A DNA stretch of 64,000 nucleotides, from assembly GCF_003048615.2 (NCBI RefSeq), contig NZ_CP049263.1, positions 186,001-250,000 on the forward strand. Reading direction: 5' to 3'. Below, piece after piece: positions 57,944 through 64,000 of this stretch. The position numbers and the translations under genes are program-made. Under the pieces are notes generated by a model. The model did not search any database, had not been told where the DNA came from, and saw nothing but the letters and a program-made list of their open reading frames with translations. Within the stretch, counting starts at the first letter, position 1. Every line of letters begins with the position of its first letter. Source of the stretch: Campylobacter concisus (GTDB lineage Bacteria; Campylobacterota; Campylobacteria; Campylobacterales; Campylobacteraceae).

Positions 57944-58555
57944 GTGCAAGATATGGTTTTAGTAGGTGGTGGCGGGCACTGCAAAAGTGTGATAGATGTC
58001 ATCGAGAGCGAAGCTAAATTTAATATAATTGGTATCATAGATACGGCAGAAAATATTGGCAAAAAGGTGCTTAGCTATGAGATCATCGGTAGCGATGATG
58101 ATCTGGCTGAGATTTTTAAATCATGCAAAAATGCTGTGGTGACGGTTGGCCAGATAAAAAGTAGCGAGCCTAGAAAAAGACTGTTTGCACTGCTAAAAGA
58201 GATAGGTTTCATACTTCCAACCATAGTCTCACCGCTTGCGTATATCTCAAAGCATGCAAGTGTAGGTGAGGGAACGGTTGTGATGCATCATGCCTTGATC
58301 AACGCTGGCGCAAATGTCGGTAAAAACTGTATCATAAACACAAAAGCACTTGTTGAACATGACGCAACTATCGGTGATCACTGCCATATCTCAACAGCAA
58401 GTGTGGTAAATGGTGGCGTTGTTGTGCAAGATGGGATATTCTTTGGTAGCAATGCAACCAGCAAAGAGTATATCGTGATAGGCGAAAATTCTATCATAGG
58501 TGGCGGAACTAGCGTGATGAGAAGCTTGGAGAAAAACGCTTTTATAAAGGCGTAA
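57944..58555 (+). CDS. legH: LegH-type sugar O/N-acetyltransferase
   Basis: A 203-residue NeuD/PglD-like protein: an N-terminal Rossmann-like part with LVGGGGHCKSVIDVIE, then a left-handed beta-helix of hexapeptide repeats (HASVGEGTVVMHHALINAGANVG, DHCHISTASVV), with catalytic His in VEHDATIG. It would acetylate the 4-amino group of the GDP-sugar to give GDP-bacillosamine. The start is a GTG at 57944; an ATG at 57953 is also possible. Confidence 0.86.
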   Translation: MQDMVLVGGGGHCKSVIDVIESEAKFNIIGIIDTAENIGKKVLSYEIIGSDDDLAEIFKSCKNAVVTVGQIKSSEPRKRLFALLKEIGFILPTIVSPLAYISKHASVGEGTVVMHHALINAGANVGKNCIINTKALVEHDATIGDHCHISTASVVNGGVVVQDGIFFGSNATSKEYIVIGENSIIGGGTSVMRSLEKNAFIKA

Positions 58556-58579
58556 AACTAGCATTTTAAAGGAAATTTG

Positions 58580-59581
58580 ATGTCAAATAGGGTTTTTATC
58601 ATAGCTGAGGCTGGGGTAAATCACAATGGCGATATAAATTTAGCTAAAAAACTGATCGACGTGGCAGCCAAAGCCGGCGCTGATGCAGTGAAATTTCAGA
58701 CTTTTAAGGCTCAAAATCTTGTTTCAAAAAACGCACAAAAGGCTAGCTATCAAAAAGAAACTACCGATAAAAATGAAAGCCAGTTTGAGATGATAAAAAA
58801 GCTTGAACTAGATGAGATCACGCATAAAGAGCTTATAGCCTACTGCAAGCAAAAAAATATCACTTTTCTCTCAACTCCTTTTGATAGCGACAGCATAAAG
58901 CTTCTTGATGAGTTGGGGCTTAGCACATTTAAGATCCCAAGTGGCGAGATAACAAATTTACCTTATCTTAGGCAGATAGGTGGGCTTAATAAAAAGATCA
59001 TTCTCTCAACTGGCATGGCAAATTTAGGCGAGGTGGAAGCCGCGATAGAAACACTTGTAAAAAGTGGCACGAAACATGAAAAAATAAGCCTTCTTCATGC
59101 AAACACGCAGTATCCAACGCCAATGGAGGATGTAAATTTAAAGGCGATGATAACTCTTAAAAATGCCTTTGGGCTTGAAGTCGGATATAGCGATCATACC
59201 CTTGGTATCGAGGTTGATATCGCAGCGGTTGCCATGGGCGCAAAGATCATAGAAAAGCACTTTACGCTTGATAAGAGCTTGCCTGGACCTGATCACAAGG
59301 CTAGCCTTGAGCCAGATGAGCTAGCGGCTATGGTTAGGGCTATTAGAAATATCGAGCTAGCGCTTGGAGACGGACTAAAGCATTTTAGCAAAAGTGAGAG
59401 CGAAAATATCAAAATAGCTAGAAAGTCGATCGTGGCAAAACGAGATATAAAAAAGGGTGAAATTTTTAGCGAGCAAAATATCTGCGTAAAACGCCCAGGA
59501 GACGGCATAAATCCTATGAGGTGGGATGAGGTGATCGGGCAAATTTCACAAAAAGACTATAAACAAGATGAACTGATATGA
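58580..59581 (+). CDS. legI: N,N'-diacetyllegionaminate synthase
   Basis: A 333-residue NeuB-family synthase condensing the free 2,4-diacetamido sugar with PEP. I start at the ATG at 58580 behind AAAGGA. N-terminal barrel: FIIAEAGVNHNGDI, ADAVKFQTFKAQNLVS, HANTQYPTPMEDVNL. The C-terminal SAF antifreeze-like domain begins ARKSIVAKRDIKKGEIF. Full length for the family. The stop overlaps the legG start (ATGA). The product is an inference between legionaminic and pseudaminic, based on neighbours legG and legF. Confidence 0.92.
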   Translation: MSNRVFIIAEAGVNHNGDINLAKKLIDVAAKAGADAVKFQTFKAQNLVSKNAQKASYQKETTDKNESQFEMIKKLELDEITHKELIAYCKQKNITFLSTPFDSDSIKLLDELGLSTFKIPSGEITNLPYLRQIGGLNKKIILSTGMANLGEVEAAIETLVKSGTKHEKISLLHANTQYPTPMEDVNLKAMITLKNAFGLEVGYSDHTLGIEVDIAAVAMGAKIIEKHFTLDKSLPGPDHKASLEPDELAAMVRAIRNIELALGDGLKHFSKSESENIKIARKSIVAKRDIKKGEIFSEQNICVKRPGDGINPMRWDEVIGQISQKDYKQDELI

Positions 59582-60738
59582 GAAAAATTTGTGTAGTGAC
59601 AAGCACTAGAGCTGAATATGGCCTGCTTTACTGGCTCTTAAAAGAGATAAAAGCAGATAGCGAGCTTAAGCTTCAGCTTATTGTCACTGGTATGCACCTA
59701 AGCCCTGAGTTTGGACTAACATACAAAGAGATAGAAAAAGAATTTAAGATAGATAAAAAGATAGAAATTTTAAGTAGTTCTCATACAAGTCTTGATATTT
59801 GCGCTGAGATGGCAAGAGTTTATGAGAAATTTGCTCCGGCACTAGCCGAGCTTAAGCCTGATATATTGGTGCTTCTTGGTGATAGATATGAGATATTTGG
59901 TGTAGCAGGTGTCGCTAGTATCATGCAGATACCAATAGCACATATCCATGGCGGCGAGACCACACAAGGGGCGTTTGACGAGGCTTTTAGGCACAGTATA
60001 ACAAAGATGAGCCATATACATTTTGCAGCCACAAATGAGTACGCAAACCGCATAATTCAGCTTGGCGAAGATTCCAGTAGAGTTTTTAATGTCGGCGGCC
60101 CTGGTATAGAAAATATAAAAAAGCTAAATTTATTAAACAAAGATGAGTTTGAAAAGTCTATAAAATTTAAGCTTGCTAAAAAAAATATCCTCATCACTTT
60201 TCATCCGGTGACACTTGAAAATAGGAGTGCAAGAGAGCAGTTTAATGAGCTTTTAAAAGCACTTGATGAACTAGAGGAAACAAATTTTGTCTTTACAAAA
60301 GCAAATAGCGACACAGATGGCGATGTGATAAATAAAATGATAGATGAGTATGTGAGCGAAAACCCACAAAAAGCAGTGGCTTTTGCATCGCTTGGACAGC
60401 TAAGATATCTAAGCGCGATAAAATTTGTTGATATCGTCCTAGGAAATAGCTCAAGTGGACTTTTGGAAGTTCCAAGCTTTAAAAAGGCCACCATAAATAT
60501 AGGTGACCGTCAAAAAGGACGTGCTCGAGCTAGCAGTGTGATAGACGTTAGGCCTGTTAAAGAAGAAATTTTAGCTGCTATAAAAAGAGCGTATTCAAAA
60601 GAATTTGAGCAAACTTTAAAAGATACGATCAATCCTTATGATGGTGGCAATCCAAGCAAAAAAATGGTTAAAATTTTAAAAGAGATCAAGCTTGAAGGTA
60701 TTTTGAAAAAGAAATTTTATGATATAGGTATAAAATGA
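59578..60738 (+). CDS. legG: GDP/UDP-N,N'-diacetylbacillosamine 2-epimerase (hydrolysing)
   Basis: A 386-residue NeuC-like epimerase releasing the 2,4-diacetamido-mannose-type sugar used by LegI. Motifs: VVTSTRAEYGLLYWLL at the N-terminus, LVLLGDRYEIFGVAGVA, AHIHGGETTQGAFDEAFRH and NVGGPGIENI; the C-terminal part has NSSSGLLEVPSF and NIGDRQKGR. These are family-typical, with full length. It overlaps legI and ptmE by 4 bases each. Confidence 0.93.
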   Translation: MRKICVVTSTRAEYGLLYWLLKEIKADSELKLQLIVTGMHLSPEFGLTYKEIEKEFKIDKKIEILSSSHTSLDICAEMARVYEKFAPALAELKPDILVLLGDRYEIFGVAGVASIMQIPIAHIHGGETTQGAFDEAFRHSITKMSHIHFAATNEYANRIIQLGEDSSRVFNVGGPGIENIKKLNLLNKDEFEKSIKFKLAKKNILITFHPVTLENRSAREQFNELLKALDELEETNFVFTKANSDTDGDVINKMIDEYVSENPQKAVAFASLGQLRYLSAIKFVDIVLGNSSSGLLEVPSFKKATINIGDRQKGRARASSVIDVRPVKEEILAAIKRAYSKEFEQTLKDTINPYDGGNPSKKMVKILKEIKLEGILKKKFYDIGIK

Positions 60739-61781
60739 GAATAGTAAACGATATAAAACTAAGTATAAATTCAACCATAAAAGATGCCTTGCAGACCATC
60801 AACAACGGAGGGCTTCAAATAGCCATCGTTGTTGATGAAAACGATGCTCTAGTAGGCACGGTAACAGACGGTGATATCAGACGCGGTTTGCTAAATGGAC
60901 TAGACCTAAACAGTAGCGTCAGCCTCGTAGTACATAAGAGCCCAAGTATAGCAAGTGTTGGTGACACAAAAGAGTCTATTTTAAAGATAGCACTTGCTAA
61001 AAAACTTCATAAAATTCCATTGGTTGACGAGCTTGGCAAGCTTGTGGGCATAGAAGACATTGAAGATATTATTAAGCCAGTTGGCAAGACAAATAGAGTT
61101 ATCCTAATGGTAGGAGGCCTTGGTACTAGACTAAGACCACTCACGCAAGATACGCCAAAGCCGATGCTAAAGGTTGGAAACAAGCCGATCCTTCAGACGA
61201 TAGTTGAGAAATTTGCTGAGTATGGCTTTGTAAATATCACGATGTGCGTAAATTTTAATGCAAGTATCATTAGGGACTATTTTGGCGACGGAAAAGAATT
61301 TGGCGTAAATATCGACTATGTTTTAGAGCAAAAAAGGATGGGTACAGCAGGGGCGTTAAGCTTGCTAAAAGAGCGTCCAAGTGAGCCATTTTTTGTTATG
61401 AACGGCGATCTTCTTACAAATGTAAATTTCGAGCACATTTTTAACTACCACATGCTACATAAAGCCACAGCTACAATGTGTGTCAGAGAGTACGACTACG
61501 AGGTGCCTTACGGCGTGGTAAAGATGAATGATAATAAAATAACTGCTATCGCAGAAAAACCAGTGCAGAAATTTTTTGTAAGTGCTGGGATATATATGCT
61601 CTCACCTGAAATTTTAGATCTAATTCCACAAGATGAGTTTTATGATATGCCTACACTCTTTGAAAAGGCGATAGCTCAAGACAAAAATGTAATCTCCTTT
61701 CCGATACATGAGTATTGGATAGACATAGGACGTCTTGAAGAGTATCAAAAGGCAAATGAAGAATATGCAAAGATATTTTAA
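60735..61781 (+). CDS. ptmE: PtmE-type sugar-1-phosphate nucleotidyltransferase with CBS domains
   Basis: A 348-residue two-part protein: N-terminal tandem CBS domains (residues 1-115, with TVTDGDIRRGLL and KLVGIEDIEDI) and a C-terminal nucleotidyltransferase with VGGLGTRLRPLTQDTPKPML (from residue 127) and the FFVMNGDLLTNVNF metal site. PtmE is the glucosamine-1-phosphate guanylyltransferase of the C. jejuni GDP-sugar route to legionaminic acid; the CBS fusion is the usual layout. It overlaps legG by 4 bases. Confidence 0.9.
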   Translation: MRIVNDIKLSINSTIKDALQTINNGGLQIAIVVDENDALVGTVTDGDIRRGLLNGLDLNSSVSLVVHKSPSIASVGDTKESILKIALAKKLHKIPLVDELGKLVGIEDIEDIIKPVGKTNRVILMVGGLGTRLRPLTQDTPKPMLKVGNKPILQTIVEKFAEYGFVNITMCVNFNASIIRDYFGDGKEFGVNIDYVLEQKRMGTAGALSLLKERPSEPFFVMNGDLLTNVNFEHIFNYHMLHKATATMCVREYDYEVPYGVVKMNDNKITAIAEKPVQKFFVSAGIYMLSPEILDLIPQDEFYDMPTLFEKAIAQDKNVISFPIHEYWIDIGRLEEYQKANEEYAKIF

Positions 61782-61794
61782 TGAGATATTTTAG

Positions 61795-62697
61795 ATGAAA
61801 GCTCTTATTATAGGCTACGGTTCAATCGGCAAAAGACACTGCGAGGTCTTAGAGACTTTAGTACAGATAGATGAAATTTGCCTAGTTACTAGCCAGGATG
61901 TGGCTGGTAAAGTGTGCTATAAAAACTTAGAAGAGGTTTCAAATTTAGACAAGTTTGACTACTTCGTCATAGCAACTCCCACATTTTTACATCTAGAAAA
62001 TTTGAAATTTATAGATGAAAGAGTGAGTGGCAAGATCATACTTTGTGAAAAGCCATTGTTTGAAAAAAACTATAGTTTTACGCCTAAAAATAATAAAATT
62101 TTTGTAGGTTATGTGCTAAGGTTTCATCCGCTCTTACAAAAACTAAAAGAGTTTTTAGAAAACGAGAAAATTTTATATCTAAATGCCAATTGCGGTCAGC
62201 ATCTACCAAGCTGGCGAAGTGGCGACTATAGAAAGTGCTATAGTGCTAGCAAAGAAAAAGGTGGCGGAGTCTTGTTAGATCTTAGTCATGAGCTAGACTA
62301 TGCTATGTGGTTATGTGGCAAATTTGCAAGCATACAGAGTTTTCAGGGTAAAATTTCAAATTTAGAGATAACAAGCGATGATCTATGTATGGTTTTTGGT
62401 AGGACTAAAATGGATGCCATAGCAAATGTAAGTATCGACTATCTAAGCCATATAACGCATAGAAGCTTGCGGGTGGAGTGCGAAGGCTCTACATATGAGC
62501 TTGACTTTATAGCAGGCACACTTACTAAGCAAGATAGTAGTAAGCAAGTTTTCAATATGCCAAATTTGGCAAGAAATGAGATGTTTTTAGCTATGCATAA
62601 AGATGTTTTGGGTGAGCAAAAATATATTTGTAGCTTTGATGAGGGGTTAGATGTGATGGACGCGATAGATCAAATTCAAAGGCAAAATAATGAGTAA
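61795..62697 (+). CDS. ptmF: PtmF-type Gfo/Idh/MocA oxidoreductase
   Basis: A 300-residue NAD(P)-dependent oxidoreductase with the Rossmann loop IGYGSIGKRH (residues 6-15) and the catalytic-region ILCEKPLF around residue 85. The position between ptmE and legF matches PtmF, part of the five-enzyme supply of GDP-GlcNAc from fructose-6-phosphate described for C. jejuni (PtmF, PtmA, PgmL, GlmU, PtmE). The exact reaction is not evident from sequence. It overlaps legF by 8 bases. Confidence 0.85.
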   Translation: MKALIIGYGSIGKRHCEVLETLVQIDEICLVTSQDVAGKVCYKNLEEVSNLDKFDYFVIATPTFLHLENLKFIDERVSGKIILCEKPLFEKNYSFTPKNNKIFVGYVLRFHPLLQKLKEFLENEKILYLNANCGQHLPSWRSGDYRKCYSASKEKGGGVLLDLSHELDYAMWLCGKFASIQSFQGKISNLEITSDDLCMVFGRTKMDAIANVSIDYLSHITHRSLRVECEGSTYELDFIAGTLTKQDSSKQVFNMPNLARNEMFLAMHKDVLGEQKYICSFDEGLDVMDAIDQIQRQNNE

Positions 62698-63397
62698 TGT
62701 TTTATGTACGATATGTGCAAGAGGCGGTAGTAAGGGAGTTAAAGGCAAAAATGTTCGAGAGCTTTGCGGTAAGCCACTTATAGCTCACACCATAGAGCAG
62801 GCAATAGCATCAAATTTGTTTGAACATATAGTTATTAGCACAGATAGCGACCTGATAGCAGAAGCAGCTGTAAAGTACGGTGCGGAGGTCTTTTTTAAAA
62901 GAGATGCTACTATGGCTAGTGATACAGCAGGAAAGCTTGATGTTATAAAAGATGCTTTTTTAAAAAGTGAGGAACATTATGAACGTAAATTTGACTATGA
63001 GATCGACCTTGATGCTACATCTCCGCTTCGTGATGTAAGCGATATAACAAATTCTTTTGAGCAGTTTTTGCGTGATGATAATGACAACCTAATAACCGCT
63101 ATGCCAAGCAGAAGAAGTCCATATTTTAACCTAGTTGAAATTTATCCAGATGGACACGTGGCACTTGCAAAAACTTTACCAAATGCTATTTTATGCCGTC
63201 AAGATGCACCAAAAACTTATGATATGAACGCTTCTATTTATATCTGGAAACGCGAAGTTTTGCTAAATAATGACACTTTATTTTTACCAAAAACTGGACT
63301 TTATGTGATGGACGAAGTTAGATCGATTGATATAGATTGTGAGCTTGATTTTAAATTTGTAGAGTTTTTAATGAAGGAAAAAAATGCTAACAGATAA
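62690..63397 (+). CDS. legF: CMP-legionaminic acid synthetase
   Basis: A 235-residue NeuA-family cytidylyltransferase (called PtmB in C. jejuni) activating the nonulosonic acid with CTP. CTICARGGSKGVKGKN (CTP loop, residues 6-21), HIVISTDSDLI, DLDATSPLRDVSDI and the basic ILCRQDAPKTY segment match the family. Expected to give CMP-Leg5,7Ac2 for Maf. The stop overlaps ptmA by 14 bases. Confidence 0.92.
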   Translation: MSNVLCTICARGGSKGVKGKNVRELCGKPLIAHTIEQAIASNLFEHIVISTDSDLIAEAAVKYGAEVFFKRDATMASDTAGKLDVIKDAFLKSEEHYERKFDYEIDLDATSPLRDVSDITNSFEQFLRDDNDNLITAMPSRRSPYFNLVEIYPDGHVALAKTLPNAILCRQDAPKTYDMNASIYIWKREVLLNNDTLFLPKTGLYVMDEVRSIDIDCELDFKFVEFLMKEKNANR

Positions 63398-64000
63398 GGT
63401 CGTAGTAGTTACTGGAGGAGCTGGTAGGATAGGAAGCGCTTTTATAAGAGCGATTGCTGGCCAAAACGGAGTTGGTGTGATAGCAGAGGTCGATACAAAA
63501 AGAGCAAATTTATTAAAAGATGAGATTACAAGCGCGCAAAAAGATGCGAGGATCGAGGTTTTGAAAATTGATATCAGTGATGCAAATTCTATTAATGAGG
63601 CTATAAATTTCTTGCACTCAAAGTATGGACACATAGATGCATTAGTAAATAATGCCTATCCAAAAAGTAAAAATTACGGTAAGAAATTTTTTGAGATAGA
63701 TATGGATGATTTTAATGCCTTTTTAAATTTACATCTTGGTGGATACTTTAATATCTCGCAAAATTTCATTAAGTACTTCTTGGAACAAGGTCATGGTAAT
63801 ATCATAAACATCTCATCCATTCAAGGTATCGGAGCGCCTGCTTTTGAGACATACGAGGGGACAAATATGCACTCTCCAGTCGAATACACAGTCGTAAAAC
63901 ACGGTCTTCTTGGTATGACGAAATATATGGCAAAGATGTTTAAAAAAGATAATATCCGCGTAAATGCCATAAGCCCTGGAGGAATTTTAGATGGACAGCC
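63384..64000 (+). CDS. ptmA: PtmA-type short-chain dehydrogenase, 3'-truncated by the window
   Basis: The first 205 codons of an SDR. It begins at the ATG at 63384 with AAGGAA upstream and has no stop before the window end. Cofactor loop VTGGAGRIGSAF, DALVNNAYPKS, the catalytic Ser in NIINISSIQG and the YxxxK pair in EYTVVKHG are all present, so the enzyme looks intact as far as it is visible. Position after legF matches ptmA of the legionaminic locus. Confidence 0.88.
   Translation, partial: MLTDKVVVVTGGAGRIGSAFIRAIAGQNGVGVIAEVDTKRANLLKDEITSAQKDARIEVLKIDISDANSINEAINFLHSKYGHIDALVNNAYPKSKNYGKKFFEIDMDDFNAFLNLHLGGYFNISQNFIKYFLEQGHGNIINISSIQGIGAPAFETYEGTNMHSPVEYTVVKHGLLGMTKYMAKMFKKDNIRVNAISPGGILDGQ

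Overview
The window is a piece of a Campylobacter (Campylobacterota) chromosome, probably from the C. concisus group. This rests on the AT-rich, AAATTT-rich base composition, the epsilonproteobacterial 16S/23S rRNA, a clade II cytochrome-c nitrous oxide reductase operon, and a Maf/legionaminic-acid flagellin glycosylation locus in the gene order I recall from C. jejuni. The species call is an impression from the rRNA and was not computed.

Layout. 1-2.5 kb: end of an NAD(P)HX dehydratase, purN, a TerC membrane protein and a VOC protein. 2.6-3.8 kb: eleven tRNA genes. 4.2-11.9 kb: a housekeeping block (Nfu, TPR-like protein, murE, panD, ybaB, PDZ protein, ispA, tkt, uppP). 11.9-13.9 kb, minus strand: coiled-coil protein, DUF493 protein, moaC. 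14.3-23.9 kb: nos operon (beta-propeller protein, nosZ-B-D-G-C1-C2-H-F-Y), encoding the N2O reductase, its electron-transfer proteins and copper-site maturation. 24-28.9 kb: Sel1-repeat protein, a structured intergenic region, PepSY protein plus TonB siderophore receptor. 28.9-30.5 kb: Na+/H+ antiporter. 30.7-32.1 kb: an AT-rich two-gene cassette of a Panacea (SocA/DUF4065-like) protein and a coiled-coil membrane protein beside tRNA-Ser, probably a toxin-antitoxin or defence pair. 32.3-43.9 kb: GNAT, M48 protease, SbmA/BacA-like transporter, DUF411 protein, NSS transporter, CorB/HlyC protein, an Imm26-like/DUF3137/LemA operon, two-subunit fumarase, two hypothetical genes and RidA.

44.3-49.66 kb: a complete rRNA operon (16S, tRNA-Ile, tRNA-Ala, 23S, 5S) with recognisable processing stems. 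49.86-51.77 kb: a decayed gene island holding a reverse-transcriptase pseudogene (NGIPQGS and YRDD motifs, at least three frameshifts and three stops) and a second coding remnant. 51.9-53.4 kb: DUF3737 beta-helix protein and dcd. 53.6 kb to the end: maf, legB, legC, legH, legI, legG, ptmE, ptmF, legF and a truncated ptmA, preceded by a near-perfect sigma-54 promoter. This locus makes CMP-legionaminic acid through GDP-sugars and supplies flagellin glycosylation.

Most noteworthy: the Panacea/membrane-protein pair; the reverse-transcriptase remains next to the rRNA operon; the sigma-54 promoter ahead of maf; two glutamate-like tRNAs that both read as CTC; and two families of intergenic repeats.
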